Positions 24,801-36,902 of a stretch of 64,000 nucleotides of DNA are shown one piece after another. The DNA is from Parapristionchus giblindavisi. Its lineage: Eukaryota; Nematoda; Chromadorea; Rhabditida; Diplogasteridae. The notes under the pieces are model-generated. The model was not told the origin of the DNA. It did no database searches and saw nothing but the letters and a program-made list of their open reading frames with translations. Position numbers and translations under genes: made by a program. The stretch is from NCBI GenBank assembly GCA_943737045.1, contig CALSFV010000305.1, forward strand, positions 311,501-375,500, in the 5' to 3' direction. The first letter of the stretch is position 1, and each line of letters starts with the position of its first letter.

Positions 24801-27800
24801 GAAAAATGGTGGGAGAATATGAACAATTTATGATAAAACAAACACTCTGGTATTTCAAAACTTAAGTCCACTTAAATTACGTCACTGACTGCAAGTTTAC
24901 TTTAAGAAATAGCACAGCAAGAGTTCAATTGACTTCAATTCAGGCACAGCCCTTTTCTCATGTATTGTGTACCTTCCCGGCACTTTATTGTGCACTTTCT
25001 CTGAACCTGCACGCAGTTTTGAATTACTATTCATAGGAAGAATATTGTGGTGAGTCTTTAGCGTGCCTTCTTCCATCGTTGATCTTTGCTCTTTGAAATT
25101 ATTATAAAAATAAATATATTTATTATAATTTTTCGCATTTATAAACAGTATACAGTACAGCCCGATCTCTTTTTGTACACGAGTGACACTGCGGCGCCCT
25201 GCGGAGCTCATTTGCGCTCATCATTTATTTCTGCGGGTACTGAATATTTTTCGATTCTCAAAGTATTAATCATGAGTTTCCGTTATGAAAAGTTGTTTTA
25301 AAGACTAAAGAAACTGAAACAAAATTTTTATTAATGAGAAAAAACAATTAAAAGACAAATCACACTGGTCCGAAAACGATGGGTAATTATTTACTGGAAA
25401 GGTATACTGTAATAGTGTGCATCGATCGCGCGATCGCCGTAAGATATTTTTCGAAATTCCATCGTTTTCGGACCAGTGTGATTTGTCTTTTAATTGTTTT
25501 TTCTCACTAATAAAAATTTTGTTTCATTTTCTTTAGTCTTTAAAACAACTTTTCATAACGGAAACTCGTGATTAAGACTTTGAGAATCGAAAAATATTCA
25601 GTACCCGCAGAAATAAATGATGAGCGCAAATGAGCGCCGTAGGGCGCCGCAGTGTCACTCGTGTACAAAAGGAGATCAGGCTGTACTGTATAACACGCTA
25701 TCTTAGAAAATCGACATAGGTGCGGTATCGACGAAAAATGGATTTTTCTGTTTTATGTATGATAATTACAGGCTCAGTGAGTGAAGTTCACTGGTACTTG
25801 GAAATTCCTTCCAAATGAAAATTCGTTTCAGGGGATGACCACACAACGATTTGGCGCCTTTTCCTAAAAGGTTTATTTAGAATCCAATCGATGCGGGAGT
25901 GGACGCAATCGACTCCTTAGCTAATTCTAAGAAACTATTGTCAAGGGGAGTTTTTCGATCAACGGTCAACGAAGACTGGAATTTTGAATTTTCGAAAAAA
26001 ATTTCTCATTTAATTAATTTTCACTATTTTGCTACATCAACCCTTCGCTTTTTATTTGCTTAATCGCTTCTAAATATCATAACACAGCTTCAGTTTAAAA
26101 ATCATAATTTGAAAAAAATGATCAATTTAGAAATCTGGTAGTTTTAAACATATTTTACCGCTGTTCTTGACATGACTAAGGACTACTCCTCGTCTTCGGA
26201 GTGCACCTGTACGGTACAGTGCTGGCAAATATTCTACAATATTTTTGTTTTTCAACAATAACTTTCTTCGCAGTCAACCGTTTCTCTTTATTTTTTACTA
26301 TGTTTTTATAGATGATAATATGGTATAGTGATCCAATTTTTATAGATATTGGATCACAAACAGCGAAATAGTGATCAATTTACAAAAAATGTCAATTTTC
26401 ATCGACATCAGCACCTGGGCACGGGTGCACTCCGAAGACGAGGAGTGGTCGTATACCTTAGTCATGTCAAGAACAGCGATAAAATATGTTTAAAACTACC
26501 AGATTTCTAAATTGATCGATTCGGGATACTGTAGGTGCCACACCATAATTCACGACTTCATTATAAAAATGATTTATTCACCGTAAATCTATTTTTAAAA
26601 AAATATGATTTTTAAACTGAAGCTGTGTAATGATATTTAGAAGCGATTAAGCAAATAAAAAAACGTAGGGTTGTTGCAGCAAAATAGTGAAAATTAATTA
26701 AATGTGAAATTTGTATCGAAAATTCAAGATTCCAGTCTTCGTTAACCGTTGATCGAAATACCCCCTTGTCAATAATTTCTTAGAATTAGCTAAGGAGTCG
26801 ATTGCGTCCACTCCCGCATCGATTGGATTCGAAATAAACCTTTTAGGAAAAGGCGCCAAATCGTTGTGTGGTCACCCCCTGAAGCGAATTTTCAATTGGA
26901 AGGAATTTCCAAGTACCAGTGAACTTCACTCATTGAGCCTGTAATTATCATACATAAAACAGAAAAATCCATTTTTTATCGATACCAAAAAATATCCCAG
27001 TTGCTGAATTCTGCGGTGCGGTCAGAATTTTTGTTCCAGAGTGGTCATAAAAAGTATATTTCACATAACCTGTTCTCACAATAAAGATTTTAAGAACCGA
27101 ACGATATTCATGCGCGAGCGCCACAGCGTCAGCGAGTGCTCTACTATTTACCTATCTGCTTTTGTATTAGATTTTTATGCTGTTAGCTCAAAATATTCAA
27201 CTAAACAAGGTCAAATTTGAAATGCTTAGGTCACTTTCGAACGGAATAAACGCAGTCAATGCTACAGTATGGATCGTTGAATGTGCTCCAGTTAAGATTC
27301 GAGGAGGAATGGCTGCTATGCAAGAGTTCTCCATGGCTATTGGTTAGTTTATCAGATCAAAGTTCAAAGACCAAACATCAATTGATTTCCTTATAAACAA
27401 TCAAAATACAATTTCAGGTTCGTTGGTGTGCCAAACTATTGGCGTTCCCTTCTCTACAGAATCTGGCTGGCCTTACACATTTCTACCTAATGTGCCCATT
27501 GTAAAATTTTGGTATATTAAAGGGAGCGTTACCTCTCCCAATGGTCTCTTCGACGCGCAATGCTGTCTTGTTGTTAGAGAATAGAAAAATTGTGTGCGCA
27601 ATGAAGAGGCAATTGAGAGAGGTTACGCTGCCTTTAATATGATCTTCAAAAGTCATGAAAATAGAAGAAAAAAGGCGGGAGTTTGTGCGTTTTTTTATCC
27701 TTCTTTTCATCTTAGAATTTGCGAGAGAATTAATCATTTGCAAGGCTTTTCTGCCATTAAACATATCGTCATTATATTTGATGGAATATATAAATAACCA

Positions 27801-30800
27801 AATAAATAAAAATTATACTGCATGGAGGTGTGCTATTGAAGGTCATCATCTCATCGATTCTTTTCTGTTTCGTTCCGGACAGTCCACAGAGTATCATGGA
27901 AAGGGAACAAAATGAAGATAAGGTGAACCGTTTAGAGACTTACAGGAGAATAATAGCAAACAATCTTTAAGATATTGAGCATATTAATTTGTAATGAAAA
28001 ATAGATTGAACGACTTCAAACATAATTTCCACACACAGAAAAAATGATGTGTTAATGTGAACACCTATAGGTGTTCCCAATGTGGTCTGATTAGCACCTC
28101 TTTCAAAAAAAGGTTAGAGAACGGTAGAGATCATGAATATTTGAGAGGGCGCAGAGAAGTTGATATACATTCTGTCTACAATAATAATAAGAAATTGAAT
28201 AGTTCAAGTCTGCGAATAATAATATTCGATTAAACAAATTTTTTTTTCAATAATAGAGTTGAATATTGAATCTCAGGCCCGTCGTGCCCTCTACCGCTAC
28301 TATGGATCCTCAGTGGAAAATAATCAGATTCAATCGGAAATGTCCGCAATCGGTATGAAAGTATTGAAGAATCTAGACGATGATGAGGATAATGAACCTA
28401 AAGAGAAAAAGGTTCAGTTACACTTTTTTTAGAATTTTTTGACGAAAAATTAAGTCAGCAATTTATTTTTCGACCACTGACAGTGGGATTTATCAGATTT
28501 TCAGTGTAGAATGGAATAATAAGTACGAATGAATCAATCAATCTTTAGGGCATCTCGTGGATCTTCAATCCTTTCGGAATCAAGGGCGACAAGATGAGAG
28601 TGGTGCAAGAGGCCGCATGGCTGGGAGTAGTAGTAAAGGTAATGTGTAGTATATTCATTTATCGGTCATGGACATGTATTTGAACATTTCGACCTTTAAA
28701 GTGGCCAAAATATCCTTGAATTGTGAAAGGCCAAATGATCATGTTCATCATTCTCTTTGAATATTCCATACTCGTTCCTAAAAATTTTGTGTTTCCGGCC
28801 AAATGGTGAATAGAAATCAAAATTGGCATATTCCCGATTTCGATATCCTAGGTACAGGAGATAGGCGATCGATTTTAGGAGACAGCCAAAGAGAGTGAAC
28901 AGATATTATAGATGCCAGACAACTAGTGAAATGATAGGAAGAATCTACTCACAGAGAAAATTTACCTACGAAATGTTCCGTTCTAAGAATTTGACTGCTT
29001 GTTAGAACGGTGATAAGACATTTCGGAAAAATAATTTGGGAAAATAACAAATGGGAGAAGTCCAAATGGGAAAAGCCAAATGGGAAAATACTATTTGGGA
29101 ACATCAATCTCGGAAAAGGACATTTCGGAAAGTTTTTTTTCGGAGAAGGACATTTCGGAATAGGACATTTCGGAAAGTTCTTTTTCGGAGATTCAATTCC
29201 GGAAAAGGACATTTCGGAAAGTTTTTTTCGGAGAAGGACAGTTCGGAATAAGACATTTCGGAAAGTTCTTTTTCGGAGATTCAATTCCGGAAAAGGACAT
29301 TTCGGAAAGTTTTTTTCGGAGAAGGACAGTTCGGAATAAGACATTTCGGAAAGTTCTTTTTCGGAGATTCAATTCCGGAAAAGAATACCTCGGAATTTCA
29401 GCAACCGACATTTCGGCAACGGGGCATAACTCGGCTCATAGGGATCATAGAAACTTGGGATGGGTATCATTGCGATCATCATCGGTAACACTACCGTAAT
29501 CTACCGTGACCCAGTTCTTTTGGTCAGATCAAGTTCGGTGGGTCAGATCGGGGCATAACTCGGTTCGTAGAGGTCATAGAAACACGAGATGGGTATCAAT
29601 GTAATCAGCATCAGCAACACTACCGTAATGTACCGTAACCCAGTTCGGTGGGCCAGATCAAGTGCGGTGGGTCAGATTTAACTAAAAATTGTCGGAATGT
29701 CCACTACGTGTGCGTTATCATTATGAGCTACTGCAAAGTACCGTTATCTACCGTAACCGAGTTCGGTGGGTCAGATCAAGCGCGGTGTGCCAAATATCGC
29801 TAAAATTGTGTGTTAGATTAGAGTAAGCATAACTGTAACTAACAACAGCGGTATGCGGTAAATGACGTTAAAAATATCTAAATTTAAAAAAATTCAATTT
29901 TCAAATTTTACTTGAAAAAATTGCTAGGACCCGACAAGCTAGTTATGGAACGTTACCGGAATGTCGGTTGTGTTATTACCAAAATCTGATCCTCCGAATT
30001 TGATCTGACCCACCGAACTGCGTTACGGTAGATTACGGTACTTTGCAATTGCTCATGATGATATCACACACGTAGTGGTCATTCCGACAATTTTTAGTCA
30101 AATCTGACCCATCGCACTTTATCTGACCCACAAAACCTGGTTACGGTAGATTACTGTAGTTTGCAATAGCTCATAATGATTTCGCACAAGTAGTGGCTGT
30201 TCCGATAATTTTTAGTGAAAGCTGACCCACCGAACTTGATCTGACCCACCGAACTGGGTTACGATAGATTACGGTAGTGTTGCTGATGCTGATCACATCG
30301 ATACCCATCTCATGTTTCTATGACCCCCGCGAACCGAGTTATGCCCCGTTGCTGAAATGTCACCCCCCCTCCGGAATTGAATCTCCGAAAAAGAACTTTC
30401 CGAAATGTCCTATTCCGAAATATCCTTCTCCGAAAAAAACTTTCCGAAATGTCCTTTTCCGGAATTGAATCTCCGAAAAAAGAACTTTCCGAAATGTCCT
30501 ATTCCGAAATGTCGTTCTCCGAAAAAAACTTTCCGAAATGTCCTTTTCCGAGATGAAACTTTCCGAGATGTCCTTCTCCCAGTTGGATTTTCCGAAATGT
30601 CCTTTTCCGAATATTCGTCTCCCAAGTGGTATTTTCCCAAATTTTTTTTCCGAAATGTCTTATCACCGTTAGAACAAAACATCCGAAATTGAATTTCTTA
30701 CTTTTCAAGAGGATTTTTCGCAGATATTTCTTGTAATTAAGAAAATGAAAAGTGAGAAATTATAAATTTAAGTAAATTTTAAGTGTCTTGATCAGGGCTG

Positions 30801-33800
30801 GGACAGAAAATTATTTTTTTCTGAAATCAGAAAACAGAAATTTTTGTTTTTAAAAAGCAGAAAAAACAGAAAATTCAGAAAAAAACAGAAAATGTCAAAA
30901 AATCATTGATTTGCCTTCTTTTCTTAATGTTTTTATTAGTTTGGTTGTAAAACCAATTTAGCATACATTTTTATCTAAGCGCCAGCGAAAAACAACAAAA
31001 TAGCAACAATATATTATAGAATCGAAACGATGGTATCGGCTTCATTGAACTACCTTCAACAGCGAGATACCAAAAACCGATCATGAAATTTCGTCCGTAT
31101 ATACACAGAGATTAAATGTGGCGAATACGGATAGTTTGCGAACGATTTTCCGGTATTCTGGCAAGTGATTGCCTGTAAGTGGCAAATCACTGGTTTTTCG
31201 ACCATTTGCCAGAAATCGTGTACGCAAGTAGGTAAAGATGGCAAATCTAATGGGGCCAATTTACTCTTACTGTGTACGGTATTTGCAAAAATACTTCATA
31301 AATGTAGCATTAAATGAGTTTTTTTCCTTTTCTTTGAAAATATTTCGAAAAATAATATTTTCTGAAAATTTTCTGTTTTAAAAATATATTTTCTGTTTCT
31401 GGTCAGAAAATTTTCTGGTCGCCAAAATGACCAGAAAGCAGAAAAAAAAGAAAATTCAGAAACAGAAATTCCCAGCCCTGGTCTTGATCTTATATTAGGG
31501 TGTGCCAAAAGTCTTTGCACTTTTTTCTCGACCTACTTTCGACCCCTCTTTCTCGGTCGAGAGCAATTGTTATCCCTTGTGGCATTTACCCTATATCGGA
31601 GGCTTATTGATCAGTAAATGTGATAAGTCAGATTTGCCAACTCTTTTTCCTCGACTAGATTTAAATTTTTATTTATGACACCATTAGTCAAAGTTCGACA
31701 TGTCCTTCTTGACTTGCACCGTACGGAGTGGACTGCAACAGAAACGTATCACCAACTACCCCAGACAATGAAGCCAAGGATGAAGTGTCCCATAACAGTC
31801 TTCTCCTGGTATCGTCATTTCAAGAACAAACATTTTTCTTTGGTTGAAAACCCAAGGTCATGACGTCCTACCAGCTAAAATGAAAGCCTGGTTCTTCGCA
31901 CTGACAGAAGTTGGCCGAAGCAGAGTTTGTGATACCTCGAGCAGACAAATGGCACTCCAGGATCCACTATCCATCGCATCTTAATTGATTCCCCATGTGC
32001 TCTCGGTGTTATGCAGTTGCATACTAGATGGGGGACAGTTGTTCATAAACGTGGACAGTATGTCAGCATTTGAATGTAGTTGCTTCGTTTGTTATTCGAA
32101 AAAATACGAAGTATGAAAAAAGTGCAAAGACTTTTGGCACACCCTAATAGTTCAAATAATGTGAATTGATCTTTGATCTTTGATCTTTATCAGATAGCCT
32201 ATGTCACTACTGGAGCTCGTTGTCTTCGTGGCTACTCCACTTTCGTTCTCCATCATTTCTCTCAATACTCACTCGATGATGCCAATATTGGTGCGACAGC
32301 TAGTTGTTGTTACCGTAATATCCGGATATATTCTACCGTACCCTTTACACTGCAGAATACATCAGATTCCGTATTCATTATCCTCACTACGTACTGTACA
32401 GCAGATTCTCCCAGTTGACATGGGATCACGGGATCTGCCCACTATCATCTCAAATTATTGCGTCTTGAATATTGAATATCAGTCGTAAGTATATGTGCGA
32501 ATGTTCTTTTACTCACTTTCTGAACTATTTTATATCGGTTTGGGATTTTCAAAAGTTAATCAATGAAAATGATTTTTTTAAAGTTACTTTGCGAAGAATT
32601 TCCGAGCGTGCCCGAGTTTTTGAAGATTTTTGCGCGGCATTTTCCAAAAATTAATATTAGCACCATAATATTTTTTTGTAATTTACGAGGGAAAACCTTT
32701 CCGTGATAAAATAGTTCGCAGATGGAGTAAAATAACGCACAATCACGCTTGATATTCAATGTTAAAGGCGCCATAGTACGAGGAGATAGAGGGATCCCAT
32801 GACAACCGGTAATCGGCTTTGTGGAATATCTAGAGTATTCCTTAACTAAACTACAAATTCAATCTACAGTAATCGTCGTTCCATTCTACAGTACCCACTT
32901 CAACGGTATTCACAAGCTACCCATCAGCTAGAGTATCGCTTCAGGTTCATGGACGATCTCGCTGCTTCGTATACCTTTCACATTGATTCCCGTACTCTTC
33001 GTGGATAAACTCGGTCGTCGTCCACTCATCAACGCATCCCTCATCATCACTGTTATCTCATTAGGACTCATGTTCATATCGACACTAATTGGACCACAAA
33101 TGCAGGTATTACTTATGGTTTACTTACTATTTATGGTTAGAGCTTATGGCTCAGGACTTAACTAAGACCTTCTCTAAACGTTCGATCAATGAATTTTAAC
33201 CTAGCGTCTAACAGACACTGTCTACCTAATTGCTGATACAAAACCGAGATTTATGCATATCCATGAAGTACGTCTTAAAGCTTATGAATAAGTAGGTACA
33301 TATCCAATACTTAAAGGTACTCCCCGAGCTAATTTGAAACTCTCAGCTCTGGCAATGCTCCCTCGCTTTCTTTGTCTATGAGAGAGCGTTGCCATAGCGG
33401 AGAGTAAAATTAGCTCGGGGTGTTCCTTTAAGCTGGTAGCTTTCATCTCCTTCTCCGCCCTTCTCCTCGTTAACGCCGCTGGTCTCGGGTCGGTCTCCCG
33501 TTTCTACGCAGCAGAACTCGTGCCTCGATCTCTTCTACTAAATGCTGTATCGATTCTGGCCGGACTCGAGGTAATCCACGCACCTTTTCAGGCACGATCT
33601 AATAAATCAATAATTGCCACAGGCCTTCGCAAAGATCATCGTCGAATTCGTCTTCTTCCCCGTGGCTAATGTAATAGGTAAATGTTAGTGAATATCATTA
33701 TGTCCATGTTTTTTGTTTGTTATTTATTTATCTTTAACGATAAACAGTGAGTGGTAAAAGTGAAAATCAATATAATATGTGTCAATGTACATATATCAGA

Positions 33801-34365
33801 TATGAGACACACTGTACATATACAGTAATCAACAAAATTACTTTGTCTCTAATTAACATAATTCAATAATACAAGGTTCAGGAGTGTACTCCTTGCTCAT
33901 GTTCATCATCTCATCTGTCATCTTCCTCATCATGATTTGGATCATGTGTCCAGAGACCAGTGGACGATCAGTGCACGAGGTAGTACAACACATTCATTAT
34001 TGATTAGAAACTGCTAAAAAGCACTTTTATTAATGATTTGTGTTTGAAAACACCCACATCACTTTTTGTTACTAACCTGTACGCGAATAGCATTCACACT
34101 ATGAAAATAATTTCGAAAGCAATTGTGTGCCTCTAAACACACCTACAAAATCGGATACGAGAAAAACGAAGGCATGAAAGCATATACGATTAAGGCAAAC
34201 GAAAGTGCTATAAGGATAAAAACTACAAAATATCTAAGGAAAAGTACCAGTACCGTAACCTACTTCAGGTACTAGCACTGGTATCGATTAATAAACCAAT
34301 TTCAGGTACTAAACGACATTGCGAAACGGAAAAAGCTCAAGGTGTCGTTCAGCCCTGAACGATAA
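21876..34365 (+). CDS. GLUT/SLC2-like facilitative transporter, gene C
   Basis: Predicted 12-helix sugar-type transporter of about 493 residues, spread over 12.5 kb by element-filled introns. Fifteen exons: 21876-21939, 24325-24428, 24578-24674, 24944-25049, 27230-27342, 27418-27500, 27842-27922, 28277-28411, 28549-28638, 32194-32290, 32945-33105, 33433-33570, 33623-33677, 33882-33979, 34306-34365. All join in frame and match the intron positions of genes A and B. Signatures: GGFQQGY, LGRKG, ECAPVKIRGG, VPDSPQS, DKLGRRPL, RFYAAELVPRS, PETSGRS. The intracellular loop exon 28277-28411 carries an acidic DDDEDNEPKEKK stretch. The start MPSLAIC is the nearest in-frame Met; the frame stays open upstream (TTPPTS) to a possible acceptor at 21849, so a 5' exon may exist. 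The exon 12 acceptor is abutted by a MITE. Exons 11-15 are repeated at 43.4-44.8 kb. Confidence 0.85.
22059..23492. mobile_element. Long foldback / mariner-type MITE with TA target duplication
   Basis: This 1434 bp element in intron 1 of transporter C is flanked by TA at 22057-22058 and 23493-23494. Near-perfect inverted arms of about 640 bp (22059-22696 and 22856-23492) begin cagtatcgtccaaaagtaat, and the loop is about 160 bp. The terminal word and the TA duplication fit Tc1/mariner mobilisation. No transposase frame is present, so it is non-autonomous. Confidence 0.88.
23686..23974. mobile_element. Small foldback, ATGTGGTGTTA family
   Basis: Left end is taatgtggtgttaccttttcaaaacg; right end is the inverse, cgttttgaaaatgtaacaccacat. 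A fragment of the same family (tgcggtgttacattttcaaaacgtgcgcacgccgt) lies at 24452-24500, in the next intron of transporter C, and a larger relative at 50879-51321. Confidence 0.7.
25153..25688. mobile_element. TA-flanked foldback MITE
   Basis: This 536 bp element in intron 4 of transporter C is flanked by TA at 25151-25152 and 25689-25690. Inverted arms of about 240 bp start cagtacagcc(c/t)gatctc. The loop contains the palindrome gatcgcgcgatc. There is no coding capacity. Confidence 0.87.
25724..26986. mobile_element. Long foldback element with ~490 bp arms
   Basis: The arms run inward from ggtatcgacgaaaaatgg (25724) and the inverse ending at 26986. The right arm has an extra block of roughly 70-100 bp near 26515-26590. 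The loop (about 26216-26400) matches, in reverse, the repeat at 8437-8625. The element lies 35 bp from the preceding foldback in the same intron of transporter C. No protein domain is recognised. Confidence 0.8.
27521..27633. mobile_element. TTAA-flanked MITE family 2, copy 3
   Basis: TTAA lies at 27517-27520 and 27634-27637, just inside intron 6 of transporter C. The core aatggtctcttc...ttgttagagaatag...gcaatgaagagg matches 9809-9921. Confidence 0.75.
29006..30670. mobile_element. Foldback built from iterated CATTTCGGAAAG units
   Basis: The ends aacggtgataagacatttcgg and the inverse ccgaaatgtcttatcaccgtt bound 1665 bp in intron 9 of transporter C. Each outer arm (about 29024-29420, 30370-30660) is a tandem array of ggacatttcggaaag / ttcggaga units with a higher-order period near 89 bp. 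The inner arms share cataactcgg and (g)ttcggtgggtcagatcaag words. The frames on both strands (for example KRTFRKVFF-like and FPKCPFPE-like repeats) are products of the repeat and not genes. Confidence 0.75.
30793..31480. mobile_element. hAT-like non-autonomous element
   Basis: 688 bp with ends cagggctggga and tcccagccctg. It is flanked by a perfect 8 bp direct repeat gtcttgat (30785-30792 and 31481-31488), diagnostic of hAT-type insertion. The interior is rich in cagaaaa and holds no transposase. It sits in intron 9 of transporter C. Confidence 0.88.
31495..32147 (+). mobile_element. Mariner deletion derivative with transposase N-terminal remnant
   Basis: 653 bp flanked by TA (31493-31494, 32148-32149), with inverted ends starting ttagggtgtgccaaaagtct. 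Inside, 31675-31863 encodes a 62-residue stretch including VLLDLHRTEWTATETYHQL and WYRHFKNKHFSLVENPRS, which resembles the helix-turn-helix DNA-binding start of mariner transposases ending in the usual E.PRSGRP-like linker. The catalytic DD(D/E) region is missing, so it cannot transpose itself. Confidence 0.82.
33315..33427. mobile_element. TTAA-flanked MITE family 1 abutting a splice acceptor
   Basis: TTAA lies at 33311-33314 and 33428-33431; ends are aggtactccccgagctaattt and ttagctcggggtgttcct. Exon 12 of transporter C starts at 33433, so the acceptor AG (33431-33432) overlaps the target duplication. The same insertion is present in the duplicate at 43756-43868, so it predates the duplication. 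Confidence 0.88.
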
Positions 34366-35624
34366 TTATTGATTGATTGATACTCTATCGATTGGTTGAA
34401 TATGATTCGATTATTAGGCAGTATTCAATCACTTTCTTCGTATTGGCTGGACTAGGGCTGACCTGATCCACTTTAATATTTTTATTTCTTTGACTAGAAT
34501 CGTCACAAATGATTCGATCTCATATCTGTACAAAGCTCCTTCCGCTATTTTTCATATTAACTATTTCATAAATAGACCTGAACGACGGTGATACCGTGAT
34601 AACATTCTAGTTCGTGTATATAGGCTATTGTAGAATGACAACGCTTCGATAAATGTCTGGGCCGATTTCATATTCTCGGAATGCACGATCTCAATTAATT
34701 ACAGACTTCAGTAATCCAATGTATAATATGCAACTTATAATATTACAGCACAACTCATGAGCTCACTCATCAAACAATTCGACCAAGGCCAATTATTCAT
34801 TTAAAGACAGAAAAATAGCTGTTACTGATCTTTACAGCAGCCATTATCATATGACTGATAGATATGGAGATATACAACACACGTATCTCAAATTGGAACC
34901 GGTCCTTGCAGAGTTAAACACAAACTTGGCAAATACAACGGAATATCAAGAGTATCAAAGTTCAAAGATCAACTAAGTGAGATGCAGTACGGTATCGCTT
35001 CGGACTCTTTTACGGCGAAAAATTGCATTAAAAATCATTAAAATAAAAAAGCCCAAATGGGGCAAGACCAAAGGGTGTAGTAAGTGTAGTAGTATCTGAC
35101 TCTGTCTCTGCTTGTTGAATCTCGAATACAGTACGCTTCCAATTTCGGTGCGAGACCGATCGATAAATAATCTTATTACTGTACTGACTGAGAGAAAAAA
35201 TGGAGAGAAACAAATCAACTGTAAACATGGACAAAACAGAGAAACAGGAATAGATTACGGTAATTGGAGAGTGGATACAGAGGTAGTAAGCACTACTACA
35301 GAAGAAAAAGCAAACCTTTAAAAAGGGGAGGGCATGGGTAAAATAACGAAAACGGGAGAAGTTTAACATAAAGAAACAACCACTGTGAGGTCGTGAAAAC
35401 GCCACATACATTTAGATGGGGATAATTATATTACGGTAGAAGATATCATATCAGAGAAGGATTTAGAGATCCTGATCAGCATTATTACAACACGGAGATG
35501 GAAACAGAGAACAGAACAGATATCAATTGGACCTCAGATGGGTAAATTACGGGGAGCCGAGGGGTTAACCATGGATAACAACTAGGAAATGACTGGTTAA
35601 CCATGGGAAGCATGGTTAACCACT
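34366..35624. other. Convergent intergenic region (copy 1)
   Basis: Between the stop codon of transporter C (+) and the stop codon of the truncated U2A' (-). No coding signal. It ends in a cluster of ggttaaccatgg words (35563-35625). It is repeated with few changes at 44800-46034. Confidence 0.55.
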
Positions 35625-36902
35625 TTAGTGGTCCATCTCTTCCTCTTCCGCTTGGAATTCTCCACCGTTCGTTCCCTCAATGGACATCTTATCGATCATC
35701 GGCAACTCCATCATACAATTCCAACCCTATAATAATGAGTTGACATATAATACATTAATCAATTTTGATTATATACATATACAGGGTGCGCCATAATTAC
35801 CCGGACTCATTTCAACTTTATGATTCCCAGGCCCCCAATGCAACCTCATGACGAGTGATCATTGGCCACTCCGTATTCAAGGTTTCAAGTCAGTTAGTCA
35901 AGTCTTCTAGTAATGAGGAAGTCATGCCGACAACGACCCATCATTATCAAGTGTACAAGAACAGAGTGTTCATCAGCTCGGCGTTTACGAGTCGGATTTA
36001 TGCGATACCGCTTCCCGGTACCAGGATATTGGTACTAATGTCCGGGCAGAGGCAGACCGATCTCAGGTTCCTCCGCTACGAACCGAAGGCGCATCAGAAA
36101 GATGGCGTTCCGAAACCGCAAGAGGAGCATCTGGAATCTCGATATCTCGAACACTTCCGTTCGTCATCTCCTCAAGTCTCAGCTGAGTCTTCTCCGTTAC
36201 AAGTACCGTAAACTGTATGAACCGAATGAGCGGCAGATCAAGCTCCGTTGAGAACGGTACCCTCAACTGTTTCTACGTTTTGCTAGGTCCGCGCACTTCT
36301 GCACGATGTGCAGCGACAAGAATATCTTACCTTCGAAAGCAACCTGAATATCAAGAACAAGAGAATCTTTGCCTCTGATCCTAGAGAATCCTACAACAGA
36401 GCTGAGGTCATGGGCAATATCAGTCATCTTCAATAAACCAAGGTTTTAGCTGCTGTTTGGCCAACTTGAAAGTCCCCTCTCGTTTTTGCCACTCCATGCA
36501 TCTAGATCAATAAGGCGTATTGTACCAAGCACATCCTCGAAGACGCACTTCACATGACAAAGTTGACTCCCCTTCTCAAGGCATGGGACGAACTCGATGA
36601 CAACTACTTGCGGAATCGGCAGTCGCATATGAGAAGAGACTCAAGGCTTGTGTCAGAGCTAAGAGAGACGACATATAGATTCGCTAGCACAGTACTGCTG
36701 CCAATATTATTCATCATTCATTCGCCTTGGCCGTGCGGTCTGTTTTTTCTTCTCTCTGAGTCGTCTATAGTTTTCGTCATTGTCAACTCTCTATTCACCT
36801 ACCTCGCCTACTTGGTCGCTGGGGGTCGCCAGCAAAGGAGTTTGCAAATACCCCCCATACGAGGTACATCATTATATTGACTTCCATTACATTACATTTG
36901 CT

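Noticed and set aside
28949..30708. Several frames of 60-130 residues on both strands in the FPKCPFPE / KRTFRKVFF style
   Set aside because: All are products of the TTTCGGAAA-based foldback arms; mirrored on opposite strands and without domains.
34973..35411. Frames in the convergent region (also 45374-45821)
   Set aside because: Hydrophobic/Phe-rich frames on both strands without homology; the two duplicates carry different frame lengths, arguing against constraint.
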